Shown here piece by piece: positions 28,213 to 36,940 of a stretch of 64,000 bases of DNA. Position 1 is the first letter of the stretch. Every line of letters starts with the position of its first letter. The notes beneath the pieces are model-generated. The model did no database searches and was not told the DNA's origin. It saw only the letters and a list, made by a program, of their open reading frames with translations. The stretch is taken from the NCBI GenBank assembly GCA_965200035.1, contig OZ241334.1, positions 2,294,001-2,358,000 of the forward strand, read 5' to 3'. This DNA comes from UBA1952 sp965200035 (GTDB taxonomy: Bacteria > Bacteroidota > Bacteroidia > Chitinophagales > Chitinophagaceae). A program made the position numbers and the translations under genes.

Positions 28213-28655
28213 TGTTTAAGCTGGTTTTGAAAAACTATAGAAGATCTTTTGCAAGCGTCACTGAGTTGGAGAATTTTGTTCTTAAATGCAATCTGATTAT
28301 CGGGATTACGCAGATTGATGTCAGAAAGGTAGTCTCGGATTGCAACGAGACGTTTTTCAACAGAGGTGTCAGAAACCAATGAGATTTGGCCATAGTAATT
28401 TGAAAGGAATTTTGTCTTTTCTACTTCAAACATTTTGGAGTCAGAAACAGTTGCAGCTAAGGCACCTGCAGCATTACACATATCCACGTAGAGTTGGTTT
28501 TGAAAGCTCCAGTATATCTTCGCCTTTTCGAGGCGCAGTTCACGCTCGCCCTGTTCACGAAATTGCTTTACTCCCCAACAAAAGACTATTATCGCACCAA
28601 CAGAGCTCAAGATTCTAAAGCAGACATCAAAATTTCGATGAGTATTTTCGTTCAT
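28209..28655 (-). CDS. single-pass membrane protein of the caspase-like operon
   Basis: The 148-residue protein has one N-terminal membrane helix (about residues 12-27, ILSSVGAIIVFCWGVKQF) followed by a helical, charged soluble domain (RELRLEKAKIYWSFQNQLYVD). No family is recognised. It is placed between the lipocalin-like gene (2 bases) and the caspase-like gene (4-base overlap), so it is probably co-expressed and could anchor or regulate the protease. Confidence 0.7.
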   Translation of the reverse strand: MNENTHRNFDVCFRILSSVGAIIVFCWGVKQFREQGERELRLEKAKIYWSFQNQLYVDMCNAAGALAATVSDSKMFEVEKTKFLSNYYGQISLVSDTSVEKRLVAIRDYLSDINLRNPDNQIAFKNKILQLSDACKRSSIVFQNQLKQ

Positions 28656-28657
28656 GA

Positions 28658-29122
28658 TTAGTTGACTGAGACGAGGCTATAGGTGTGGACGATTTCTTTT
28701 TGAGCTTGTCGTGAGCTCTTCAAGGTTAATATCTTGTTCTTTGCTTTAATTTTAGGCGTGTCAAAAAACAAGTTCAGCGAATGAAAAGCTGGCCCATCAT
28801 TTGTGAACTGGACAGGCCTGCTAAAGGTGATTGAATATTCACCTATTGAGTTGGCAACTGGTTCAATCGTCCAAGTAAGGGTGGAATTTTCGCTAATCCC
28901 ATTTTTGCATTTTTTCCAGACTAATTTTCCATTACTGACAAACTCGAAAATCTGGCCATCACCAGAGCAAGCTGCAGGTCCTAGATCAGGTTTATAATTA
29001 CCCAATTTCCAATCTCTATATGCGCCGTTTGTGAGAAATCGCTTTGCATTATCAATGGAAAGCTGAGCAAAAGCGCATTGAGAAAAAAGTACGCCCAGAA
29101 CGAATAAAAAGCATTTAGCCAT
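28658..29122 (-). CDS. secreted lipocalin-like protein
   Basis: The 154 residues start with a signal peptide (FSQCAFAQ) and form a compact beta-rich domain with motifs common in Bacteroidota lipocalin-like proteins (RDWKLGNYKPDL, GQIFEFVSNGKLVWKKC, STLTWTIE, GEYSITFS). Ligand unknown. It is the first gene of a likely three-gene operon with the membrane protein and the caspase-like protein; 15 bases separate it from the lipoprotein gene upstream, so that gene may belong to the same transcript. Confidence 0.7.
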   Translation of the reverse strand: MAKCFLFVLGVLFSQCAFAQLSIDNAKRFLTNGAYRDWKLGNYKPDLGPAACSGDGQIFEFVSNGKLVWKKCKNGISENSTLTWTIEPVANSIGEYSITFSRPVQFTNDGPAFHSLNLFFDTPKIKAKNKILTLKSSRQAQKEIVHTYSLVSVN

Positions 29123-29137
29123 GGTAGCGATTTTTGG

Positions 29138-29953
29138 TTAGTTTAATTTTAGAACGTGATAAGACAAGAAAATATGGTTTTCCGGACGGATTACTAATAA
29201 TGCCTTTCTCAGTCCGAAAGGATCGTAAAGCTGAATGATCTTCCGCTTTTGCTTTAGATCTTGGTAGGTAAACACCTTTGTTACGGAATCAAGTTTACTT
29301 GCGCCGGAATAGCAATAAGACCTAATCTCCTGGGTTTCGAGCAATCCTTCCTTCATTTCTTCATTGGCAATACCCTTCGGTATGGCAAAAACGCTGGTAC
29401 GTTCGGTTTTTAATAAATCCCCTTGGTATGCATATTCGGTTACGATTGAATCCTGTTTAATGAAATCGATGGTCATCGCTTTTTGCAATTGGTTTGACTT
29501 ATTGAAGGAATAGCAAACGCTCTCGGTTAAATAGTTCTGCTTACCCGTTGTTTTAAGTGCATACAGACGGCGCGATGCTGGAAACAGCAGATATTGTATG
29601 ATCGTGACCTGAGGACCTGTATCTGACCGCTCTGTTTCTTGCGTCGGCCAAGATGCTTGATTATACCGATAGCAGCGGGATGAGCTAAAAACGCCACTTG
29701 CGACACTGCACGTAAGACGTCCGAAGCGATCGTATTCTGAATAACCGAGTTCGCGCCCCGTACTATCCGCTAAGATTATTTTAAAGACTTTATTTTGCTC
29801 GATAGCATTCTGCTCCACGTCGGGTAGCGAGAACTTTGCTAAGTCTGCCACCGTGATGTGATCAAAGTCTTTTGGGCTATTACATGACCCATATAGAAAA
29901 CAGAGGCTGCAAAAAACGCCAGCAACAATGTAGTATTGAATTCTAGCCATCAT
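29138..29953 (-). CDS. lipoprotein translationally coupled to the RHS/transglutaminase gene, candidate immunity protein
   Basis: A frame is open from 30010, but the ATG at 29953 gives a proper lipoprotein signal (hydrophobic core then LYGSC) and overlaps the upstream stop as ATGA. The mature ~245 residues contain beta-strand repeats resembling a degenerate RHS/YD or MORN-like sheet (GRELGYSEYDRFGRLTC). The coupling to the upstream putative toxin and the export to the same compartment suggest an immunity or partner role, which is inference. No family is recognised. Confidence 0.6.
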   Translation of the reverse strand: MMARIQYYIVAGVFCSLCFLYGSCNSPKDFDHITVADLAKFSLPDVEQNAIEQNKVFKIILADSTGRELGYSEYDRFGRLTCSVASGVFSSSRCYRYNQASWPTQETERSDTGPQVTIIQYLLFPASRRLYALKTTGKQNYLTESVCYSFNKSNQLQKAMTIDFIKQDSIVTEYAYQGDLLKTERTSVFAIPKGIANEEMKEGLLETQEIRSYCYSGASKLDSVTKVFTYQDLKQKRKIIQLYDPFGLRKALLVIRPENHIFLSYHVLKLN

Positions 29954-32085
29954 TGAAGTCTGGTGCCTTGTACCGGTTCGCTTTTGTATATCTTTTTTAA
30001 ATACTGCCATCCGGCGGCGTTTCTGCTGTAATTATCTTTTGCCTCGCCAATGCCGAAGCGTTTTTGCATTTGTTCTATAAACATCGAATTGCGATTGCTT
30101 CCCCGGAGCGGCTTGTTGTTCATGAGATCGCCTAGAGAGTTGACACCTTCTTCCTTGCCCCATCCTCCTACAGTATTTCCTTCCCCTAAGCTAAGCGCGC
30201 CTGTTACCGCTGAGCCGACATGACCGCCCGACCACCGCAAAGAAGCGCGTAACACTTCGACATGATTCATCTTATCATCTGCATTATGCCCGGCGCCATG
30301 CAAGATAGCAAATGCCGCCGCCGTGCTGAAATCAGTGTTCATTTCTTTGCCCCAGCTTCTCACTGTCTTTGTATCCAGACCAATTACGAAACCACCTTGT
30401 TCACTGTTTTCAGGGGAATCACCGCCCAATTGATCTTGCATGTTTCGCGCTAAGCCAGGACGAAAACCGGATACGTAATTGACGACATCGGTTTTCTGTC
30501 CCAACACTGCAACGGCATCGGTTGGATCAAGGTTATAGGTTTTAAAATCTGCCGGATTGCCTGCAAAAAGTTGTACCCGCGCTGTAAGTTTCATGCCTTG
30601 CAAAGCGACATTGGCAGAGTTGACAATTGATAGCAGTTCCTTCCCGGACATGCCCGAATTCGCCAAAGGAATAAGATAAATGATCCCCGCCTGACCGTCA
30701 GGATCAACATAGAGGATCGGGTTATTGTTCATCGCGCTGTAAGGCGACTGGCCGGGGAACTTATGCGCCAGCGGGTCAACATTCCAGGCAAAGGCCACCG
30801 GGTCGAAATCATAATTGTTATACATTGCTTGCACCTGTTTGAAACCGATGACCTTTTTCGTGCGGGTGTCAAATAAAGCACTGCCGTACTGCTCCACCGG
30901 CTTGGTGCGCATTTCTTCGTCGAACAGCCCCCAGCTCAAGCTGGCATAGCGGGTGTTTTGCGCGCCCTTGATCGTTGGCTTCGGCGCATGGCGCTGTGAA
31001 ATCAGGATCGTCACACTGTCTTTTGTCCAGCCTTTCATCAATAGGTTTTGCATCTCGTGCGGCATCTCCCGATAGCCGAGAACGTAGAGCTTGGACAGCC
31101 ATGCCTCGTAAGTCTGGAAATCTGCATCACTCCTTAATTCGGCGATGTCGTCTCCCTTTACAGCGATCTGCTGCGCCAACACTTCGCTTTTCAGCAACAT
31201 AGCGTTCAGGCAAAGCTGATCATGGCGCAAAGCGGCTTCGGCGCAGGATAGCATAAAATCGTCCGGCTTGGCTCCTGTTTTATGCTGATAGCCTTTAGCG
31301 AGATAGACAAGGCACAAGGCTACGGATTGCTTTAGGTCAAGGTCGCGCAGTGTGATGTTGTTCCTGACGGCGTCCGATGAACTATAGGTCAGGGTTTCAA
31401 TGGTGCCGGTGCCGGGGAATGAGCCGCCATTGGATAGCTCAACATTGTACAATGTGCCTCTGTCATCCCCATGCCGGATATAGATATGACCGGGGGCGGT
31501 AGCCAGCCATGCCGTTGAATGCAATCGCTCGGAAAATATCCTAAACAGCGAGGCCAGCGCAAAGCAGTTGCCGCTTTTGCTATCCAGCAAATGCGCAACC
31601 TGGGTATTCGCCCAATCGGTGCTGCCCATCGGGTCGTGGTATGAATAGCCATAGGGCAGATGATAGGTCAGCCGGTCTTTACCGAGAATAAAAGTCGTGT
31701 CGGTGATATATTGAAAGATCGCGCCGTTGATCACGGCATCGGTGTAATGTTCTTTCCGTTCCGCAAGGCTCATTTGCGCCAGTTCAAGGACATCGGTTGA
31801 CTTATATTCCGGCATCGGCTTTTGCGCGGCGATGATCTTGCGGATATTGTCGGTGTGTTTTTCAAGGACAGCCTGAAATACGCTATCCTTGATCGTCCCC
31901 TGCCAGTAGGCATTTTCGATAGCGAATATGGCGCGTTCATAACTGAGAGGCTTTTTGCCATCCAGCATGGCTTCGAGTTCCGTTTTGGCGCTGGCAAAAG
32001 GCTGGATACTGTTTGCCGCTTGCCCAAACGTAACGGACGCAAAGGCTATTAGAGCGCCGCACAGCAAAAGAGATTTCAGTTTCAT
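29950..32085 (-). CDS. exported transglutaminase-like protein with RHS-core remnant and C-terminal HGxGH domain
   Basis: The 711-residue protein has a signal peptide (ASVTFGQ), a transglutaminase-like domain with Cys174 (SGNCFALA), His200 (APGHIYIRH) and polar residues near 214-216, a helical region, then an RHS-core-type motif near residues 435-465 (WNVDPLAHKFPGQSPYSAMNNN, NNPILYVDPDG). After the DPDG junction comes a ~245-residue tail with H596-G-A-G-H600 (AILHGAGHN), a possible metal site. In polymorphic toxins the variable toxic domain follows exactly this junction. The N-terminal ~430 residues are paralogous to the next gene upstream, which lacks the RHS and tail. Toxin function is inferred. 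Confidence 0.7.
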   Translation of the reverse strand: MKLKSLLLCGALIAFASVTFGQAANSIQPFASAKTELEAMLDGKKPLSYERAIFAIENAYWQGTIKDSVFQAVLEKHTDNIRKIIAAQKPMPEYKSTDVLELAQMSLAERKEHYTDAVINGAIFQYITDTTFILGKDRLTYHLPYGYSYHDPMGSTDWANTQVAHLLDSKSGNCFALASLFRIFSERLHSTAWLATAPGHIYIRHGDDRGTLYNVELSNGGSFPGTGTIETLTYSSSDAVRNNITLRDLDLKQSVALCLVYLAKGYQHKTGAKPDDFMLSCAEAALRHDQLCLNAMLLKSEVLAQQIAVKGDDIAELRSDADFQTYEAWLSKLYVLGYREMPHEMQNLLMKGWTKDSVTILISQRHAPKPTIKGAQNTRYASLSWGLFDEEMRTKPVEQYGSALFDTRTKKVIGFKQVQAMYNNYDFDPVAFAWNVDPLAHKFPGQSPYSAMNNNPILYVDPDGQAGIIYLIPLANSGMSGKELLSIVNSANVALQGMKLTARVQLFAGNPADFKTYNLDPTDAVAVLGQKTDVVNYVSGFRPGLARNMQDQLGGDSPENSEQGGFVIGLDTKTVRSWGKEMNTDFSTAAAFAILHGAGHNADDKMNHVEVLRASLRWSGGHVGSAVTGALSLGEGNTVGGWGKEEGVNSLGDLMNNKPLRGSNRNSMFIEQMQKRFGIGEAKDNYSRNAAGWQYLKKIYKSEPVQGTRLQ

Positions 32086-32104
32086 AAAAGAATGTGTTTA
32101 GGGT

Positions 32105-33556
32105 TTATCTGGAAACGGTAAACAGGCTGCGTTTTGTTTTGCCGTCAATTCTGCGCGCCTGCGGCATCTTGTTTTTAAATTCATGCTCTTTCAAAAGCTG
32201 CTCATACATATCCGGCGGCAGTTCCCGATAGCCCATGTGTTTGATAAACGCTTCGTTTTTGGCAAGCTCGGCCATATGCGCTGCCGCTTCGCTACCCGGC
32301 ATAATCCCGTTGGGATCTGTGATGCCGGTCTTCATCATGGCGAGCTGCATGCGCATTTTTGTATAGACGCTATAGAGAAATAAGCCGGTCAGGTTGTTGT
32401 ATTTCGGGAAGTAAGGTTGCGCCACCCTGAAACAATCAGACAGGAAAGCCCCGTCATCGGTGACGAGGGTGCAGGCTCTGGTATAGCTTGTGGCAAGGTC
32501 ATAGACGCATTGCGCAATCATCTGCTGCTTGCTCATCGTATCGAGATAAATGCCGCTGCGCACCGCTTCGGGCGAAATAAACATATCGTCCTTGTACCAT
32601 TCATCCGAGATTTCCCAATTGCTGGTTGGTTCGTAATTACGGATGGCGCCGGTCTTGTCCTGCCATTTGATAAAGGAATGCTGCGGGGCAAAAGACAGGC
32701 TGGCTTTTGCACCCAAGGCTTCGGCAAGGCAGAGATAAACCCCAGGCATCGAGCTGCACTGGCCGCCGCCAGTTGCAAGACACTTGGTGACAAAGAAATC
32801 GCGGTGATCTTCCGTGCCCTGATAATCTTTATAATCGTAAAAGAATGGCCTGTGCGTTTCTGTCGTCAGAGCATAGGTCCTGTGATCGCCGTTTGTGTAA
32901 TGCGGCTTATTCACCGTTAGCACCTCACCCATAAATTTCTGAACAGCCAGGTTAAGGGCATCGTTATCCTTTACGTCCATCTTTTGCTGTTGCATCCATT
33001 GCCGGATAAAGGCGGCAGAATGGTCGATGCTGGCTTTATATTCCGCTTTTGATAGATACGGCTGGCCGTAAACTTGCTCGATGGTATAATAAGCCTCGAT
33101 AAGAGAAAGCGGGCGCTTGCCCGCCAGCATGCCGCTAAGCACATCCAGGGCGGCGTAATAACGGGCAGTGATCGCTTTAGCGCGCTGTAGCTCCTGAACG
33201 CTGACCGCTCTAAAACCCTTGCCGCTGCGTATGGCGGTGGTATGCCTTTCGTCATTCCGTAGTTCAGCGAGGATGCCAGCCAGCTCTTGCTGTTGCTCTG
33301 CGGCGCTGATCCGATGGGGAGAGGCAGCCTGAATGGATCGGTTGGCAATATCCCGGGACGTCGCCCCCAGCGTAATTGGTGACTGACCGTTATTGGAATA
33401 GCTGTAATTGCCGGATGGCTGCGTACCGATCACAGGCGTAAAACCTGTTGCCTGCGGCATTTGAGGATAGCTGATCTGCCCTTGCGCGGCAAGCGCAAGG
33501 GTCAATGACAGCAATGATAAGGCACATCGTTTAACGTGCAGCCCCGGACCGGACAT
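32105..33556 (-). CDS. exported transglutaminase-like protein, paralogue of the downstream gene
   Basis: The 483 residues comprise a signal peptide (LALAAQGQ), a low-complexity linker, a helical segment (LAGKRPLSLIEAYYTIEQVYG) and a transglutaminase-like core with Cys267 (GGGQCSSMP), His293 (FAPQHSFIKW) and NYEPTSNW. The helical segments and the late GYRELP motif recur in the 711-aa protein (PLSYERAIFAIENAY, GYREMP), so the two arose by tandem duplication. Possible roles are peptide cross-linking or deamidation, or an inactive scaffold; none is shown. 19 bases separate the genes, which are probably co-transcribed. Confidence 0.72.
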   Translation of the reverse strand: MSGPGLHVKRCALSLLSLTLALAAQGQISYPQMPQATGFTPVIGTQPSGNYSYSNNGQSPITLGATSRDIANRSIQAASPHRISAAEQQQELAGILAELRNDERHTTAIRSGKGFRAVSVQELQRAKAITARYYAALDVLSGMLAGKRPLSLIEAYYTIEQVYGQPYLSKAEYKASIDHSAAFIRQWMQQQKMDVKDNDALNLAVQKFMGEVLTVNKPHYTNGDHRTYALTTETHRPFFYDYKDYQGTEDHRDFFVTKCLATGGGQCSSMPGVYLCLAEALGAKASLSFAPQHSFIKWQDKTGAIRNYEPTSNWEISDEWYKDDMFISPEAVRSGIYLDTMSKQQMIAQCVYDLATSYTRACTLVTDDGAFLSDCFRVAQPYFPKYNNLTGLFLYSVYTKMRMQLAMMKTGITDPNGIMPGSEAAAHMAELAKNEAFIKHMGYRELPPDMYEQLLKEHEFKNKMPQARRIDGKTKRSLFTVSR

Positions 33557-33812
33557 GATAGAATGGGTGATGAAACGTCGCTTAGAAAAGCGCCAAACTA
33601 TTGCCTGTCCGTCAAATATAACAGGAGAAAAACACCCTGTTTTTAGCCGTTTTTGACGGTGCAGAAGCGGGAAAAATATTTTTTGTATAAATGCATACGA
33701 ACGTATGTAGTTATACAGTTAGCCGATCAGATATGCTGTTTTTGCGAACCGCAAAATATAGTCCCTTGTCACTCAAAGGGCTTTCAGCTAATACTTGCTG
33801 ATCATCCAACCC

Positions 33813-33876
33813 GCCAGGCAAAATTCGTATAAAGGTAAACGTTGGTATGCCTTTATACAGTCCTTCCCCGCCTGGC
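33813..33876. promoter_or_regulatory. nested inverted repeats before the serine recombinase, candidate res/crossover site
   Basis: An outer pair, GCCAGGC (33813-33819) and GCCTGGC (33870-33876), encloses an inner pair, GTATAAAGG (33827-33835) and CCTTTATAC (33850-33858). A partial direct repeat (CCGCCAGGCAAAATTC versus CCGCCTGGCAAAAATTC) overlaps the outer arms. The site ends 20 bases before the recombinase ATG, where resolvases often have their recombination or operator sites. The rest of 33557-33895 holds no gene. Confidence 0.5.
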
Positions 33877-33895
33877 AAAAATTCCAGGCTCAATC

Positions 33896-34546
33896 ATGAA
33901 AAAAGCTATCGCATATTATCGAGTTTCGACCGCACGCCAGGGACGCAGCGGATTGGGCTTAGAGGCACAGCAGCAAGCCGTTGAAGCCTTTGCCAAAGCC
34001 AACGATTTTATCCTGGTCAACGACTTTATCGACATCAATTCAGGGAGACGCAATGATCGCCCGGCGTTAAAGGCTGCGCTAAAAGAATGCAGGAAAGAAG
34101 ACGCTACATTGATTATTGCAACCCTGGACCGGCTCAGCCGTAGCGTCGCATTCATCGCTACGCTCATGGAAGCGCATGCAGATTTTAAAGTGGTTAATAA
34201 TCCCTATGCGGACCGCTTCACGATCCACATTCTCGCTGCGGTCGCACAAAAAGCGCGAGAAGACATCAGCCGCAATACCAGCGCTGCCCTGCAAGCTGCC
34301 AAACTGCACGGTGTGCAGCTTGGCTGGTACGGCAAATATGTTACTTCCAAAATCAACCAGTTCCATGCCGAAATGTTCGCTTGCCGAATGAAGCCCATTA
34401 TCGATAAAATCAAAGCGCGTGGCATCAAAACGATCCGAGCCATTGCGAATGAACTAAACAGGATGAGGGTGCCAACATATTACAAAGAAGGGCATCGGTG
34501 GCACATCAGAACAATTCAAAATCTCCTCAAACGCTTCCACTCCTAA
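33896..34546 (+). CDS. serine recombinase (resolvase/invertase family)
   Basis: About 216 residues from the ATG at 33896 (an upstream frame start at 33842 is not needed). The catalytic Ser11 lies in YYRVST, followed by the arginine-containing QGRSGLGLEAQQ, and DRLSRS carries the conserved catalytic-domain Arg residues. A short C-terminal recombinase-type DNA-binding region (IRAIANELNRMRVPTYYKEG) follows. These enzymes invert, resolve or integrate DNA. The nested inverted repeats directly upstream may be its site. It may have moved the neighbouring envelope-gene block, since composition is more GC-rich here than in the dnd region. Confidence 0.88.
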   Translation: MKKAIAYYRVSTARQGRSGLGLEAQQQAVEAFAKANDFILVNDFIDINSGRRNDRPALKAALKECRKEDATLIIATLDRLSRSVAFIATLMEAHADFKVVNNPYADRFTIHILAAVAQKAREDISRNTSAALQAAKLHGVQLGWYGKYVTSKINQFHAEMFACRMKPIIDKIKARGIKTIRAIANELNRMRVPTYYKEGHRWHIRTIQNLLKRFHS

Positions 34547-34600
34547 TTCCGACACCACTAACACTTATTCATTACACTCAAAACAAACTAACGAAACGCG

Positions 34601-35023
34601 ATGCAATGCCCACACTGTCACTCCGACAATATCCAAAAACTAAGCGTGGTTTATGAACACGGCACACAAAACATTCAAACCACTGGCCGTACACACGGCA
34701 GCGGCATAGGCTTTGGCGGTGGTGGTTTGGGTGCCGGGATAGGCTCAGCCAGAACCACCACTAAAGGCAAATCCCAATCCATCGCCGCGAAGAACGCCGC
34801 GCCGCCGGAGAAGAAAAAGATCATTATCCCGATTGCAATGATGGGGGTAGGGCTGCTGATCATGAGGCTTATCCATGTCTTTCCCGGTTTGCTGCTTATC
34901 GCAGGCGGCGGCTTTATCTTCTGGAAGTTCTGGCAATACAATAAGGACACTTATCCCCCCTTGTATCAGCAATGGCAACGCTCATGGCTGTGCAACAGAT
35001 GCGGGGAAATCTTCGCGCTCTAA
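34601..35023 (+). CDS. zinc-ribbon membrane protein
   Basis: The 140-residue protein has an N-terminal CPHC and a C-terminal CNRCG, which could form one zinc ribbon across the chain. A Gly-rich stretch (GIGFGGGGLGAGIG) and one or two membrane helices (about 84-115) lie between. Similar small proteins occur in many bacterial genomes without known function. It stands between the recombinase and a lipocalin-like lipoprotein gene. Confidence 0.65.
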   Translation: MQCPHCHSDNIQKLSVVYEHGTQNIQTTGRTHGSGIGFGGGGLGAGIGSARTTTKGKSQSIAAKNAAPPEKKKIIIPIAMMGVGLLIMRLIHVFPGLLLIAGGGFIFWKFWQYNKDTYPPLYQQWQRSWLCNRCGEIFAL

Positions 35024-35058
35024 TCATTATTTCTTTCCTTAAAAACCAATAAAAACCA

Positions 35059-35532
35059 ATGAAGCAGACTTACTCATTGATCGCTGCCGTCACGCTGGCG
35101 GCAACCACTTTATTCTCCTGTAAAAAAGATGATGGCGGCTCCGGACCGTCCGGTTCTAACCTCAACAGCGTCGAGCAGAAGATTGTCGGCTCATGGCGGG
35201 TGGAGAGCAAAACCACGGTCCATACCAACGCAAATGGCACAGTCACCCGCACTGAATATCTCGATGACTGCGAAAAGGATGATACTTATACGTTCAAAAG
35301 CGACCTGACCTATACGGTCAATGGCGGCGCGACGCCGTGCGGCTTTGCCATGAGTTACGATCAGCCGTTCAGATGGTATGTGGAGGCACAGGATTCCACC
35401 TTTGCGTTTAGTCACGGCGGGGGCTGGGCAACCTATCCGCGCGTTGATCAGGTGGATAATACGACCCTCACCATTAGTTCCCGGATAGGAACCGCTACGA
35501 CGCTGGACGTCTATGTGTACAAAAGAAAATAA
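35059..35532 (+). CDS. lipocalin-like lipoprotein
   Basis: A 157-residue protein with lipobox TLFSC at Cys21 followed by Lys-Lys-Asp-Asp, a Gly/Ser linker, and a beta-rich domain starting KIVGSWRVES, typical of Bacteroidota lipocalin-like proteins. It contains two further Cys (DDCEKDD, TPCGF) that may form a disulfide. It is first in a run of three envelope genes (35059-36881). Ligand unknown. Confidence 0.75.
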   Translation: MKQTYSLIAAVTLAATTLFSCKKDDGGSGPSGSNLNSVEQKIVGSWRVESKTTVHTNANGTVTRTEYLDDCEKDDTYTFKSDLTYTVNGGATPCGFAMSYDQPFRWYVEAQDSTFAFSHGGGWATYPRVDQVDNTTLTISSRIGTATTLDVYVYKRK

Positions 35533-35604
35533 CCGCAGCCGGCATGGATGAAAGGCGTTTACAGCCTTCATCCATGCTATTCTTATTTCTTTAAAGCCGC
35601 TGAC

Positions 35605-36240
35605 ATGAAGCATTTCCTTTTTACCGGCCTGCTGCTGGTCGCAGGCTACCAGAGTACCGCCGAGCATCGGTTTCACTTTGGCATCCGCACCAATGTGTGC
35701 ATTTCCGATATTTCCCTGACCATGATCAAGGACGACCGCTATCACAACAACGAAGCCACCAGCAGCAAGTCCGGCTTCTGCGGCGGCCTCTTTGTCGAAG
35801 TGCCGCTATTCAAATACGCCTCAGTACAAATCGAAGGGCTTTCTTCCAGTGCGGGGTTCAATCATTACTATACCGATTTCGGCGAACAATCGCATACCTA
35901 TAAGCTGCAATATTATAGCGTTCCGCTCATCCTTAAAGCACGCTTCAAAGGCATCGCCTTGCTTGGCGGATTCCAGCGCAGCTGGCTTAAATCCGCTGTG
36001 CTGGACAAGCACGGCGGTTACTCGACAGCGCCCACCAATATTGCAAAGGACCAGCAGAAAACGGAATGGGCGTTAGTATCGGGCATCGAATACACGGCCC
36101 CGTTCGGCCTTGGGGTCAATATCCGCTACCAATACGGCCTGACCAATATGGCCGTCGGCAATAGCGATACTTACGTAATCACGGACGACATCAGAAACCA
36201 GATCATCCAGTTCGGCCTTTATTACCGCTTCCTGAAATAG
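35605..36240 (+). CDS. outer-membrane beta-barrel protein
   Basis: The ATG at 35605 gives a normal signal peptide (FLFTGLLLVAGYQSTA); the frame is open earlier but without a plausible signal. About 211 residues of alternating beta-strands end in FGLYYRFLK, the aromatic C-terminal pattern of a porin-like PorT/OMP_b-brl_2 barrel. Likely a small barrel of unknown ligand. It is flanked by lipoprotein genes on both sides in the same direction. Confidence 0.72.
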   Translation: MKHFLFTGLLLVAGYQSTAEHRFHFGIRTNVCISDISLTMIKDDRYHNNEATSSKSGFCGGLFVEVPLFKYASVQIEGLSSSAGFNHYYTDFGEQSHTYKLQYYSVPLILKARFKGIALLGGFQRSWLKSAVLDKHGGYSTAPTNIAKDQQKTEWALVSGIEYTAPFGLGVNIRYQYGLTNMAVGNSDTYVITDDIRNQIIQFGLYYRFLK

Positions 36241-36272
36241 CCTGTGGCATTGTTCCTCTAGAAAAGCAAACT

Positions 36273-36881
36273 ATGAAATCAATCTATTTTATCCTGCCCG
36301 CGCTGTGCATTTTATTCTTTCTTGGCTCATGCCAGAAGAAAGACCCGGCCAGACCCGCAAAACATGACTTTATCGAAACGGGCATCACGGAAATGTCCGT
36401 TCTAATGTACCCCGGCAGAGAGATTTGGGAAGAGATTTCAATGAGGATCACGGACACCACCAGCGGCATTGACTATGAGGTGAGCCTTTACGCACTTAGT
36501 CCGGAACATTCCGAATACGCCAATTGTACCATCAACCTGTCCGGCTTCAACCTGTTCACGCCCGCCAGCCGGATCATCGAGCCGGTAACCCCGTCGGGTG
36601 ATGATATATACATTAAGGTTGCACCGGTCAATGACAGTATCAGCCTGAGCATTGAGGTGACCGCGCCGATGTCGAAGCGGGTCAGCTATGTGGAAACGAA
36701 GAAGCTGTTGCTGCATTTCACGCCGGATACAAAGGTGTATTTTCAGGAATTTTCCGCTTCCGACATTACCCCCTATCTGCAACCCGGTGGCATCAGCCAG
36801 GCGAAAGCCTTTTACGAAGAACTGTTGCAACGCACAGGCCGCAATAACGGGCTCGTGGAAATGGCGATCTATAAACGCTAA
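36273..36881 (+). CDS. lipoprotein of unknown function (202 aa)
   Basis: The lipobox FLGSC at Cys20 with following Gln-Lys-Lys indicates a lipoprotein. The mature protein is beta-rich with a regular pattern of charged turns and no family I recognise. It is last in the envelope-gene run and is followed by a hairpin at 36907-36931. Confidence 0.65.
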   Translation: MKSIYFILPALCILFFLGSCQKKDPARPAKHDFIETGITEMSVLMYPGREIWEEISMRITDTTSGIDYEVSLYALSPEHSEYANCTINLSGFNLFTPASRIIEPVTPSGDDIYIKVAPVNDSISLSIEVTAPMSKRVSYVETKKLLLHFTPDTKVYFQEFSASDITPYLQPGGISQAKAFYEELLQRTGRNNGLVEMAIYKR

Positions 36882-36906
36882 ATACAAACGCAACTATCAA
36901 AATAAC

Positions 36907-36931
36907 CCCTCAACAGACAGACTGTTGAGGG
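36907..36931. terminator. hairpin between convergent genes
   Basis: CCCTCAACAG (36907-36916) pairs perfectly with CTGTTGAGGG (36922-36931) around a 5-base loop, between the convergent lipoprotein (+) and DUF2958-like (-) genes. The flanking T-tract is weak, so the terminator role is inferred. Confidence 0.6.
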
Positions 36932-36940
36932 TATGTTGGT

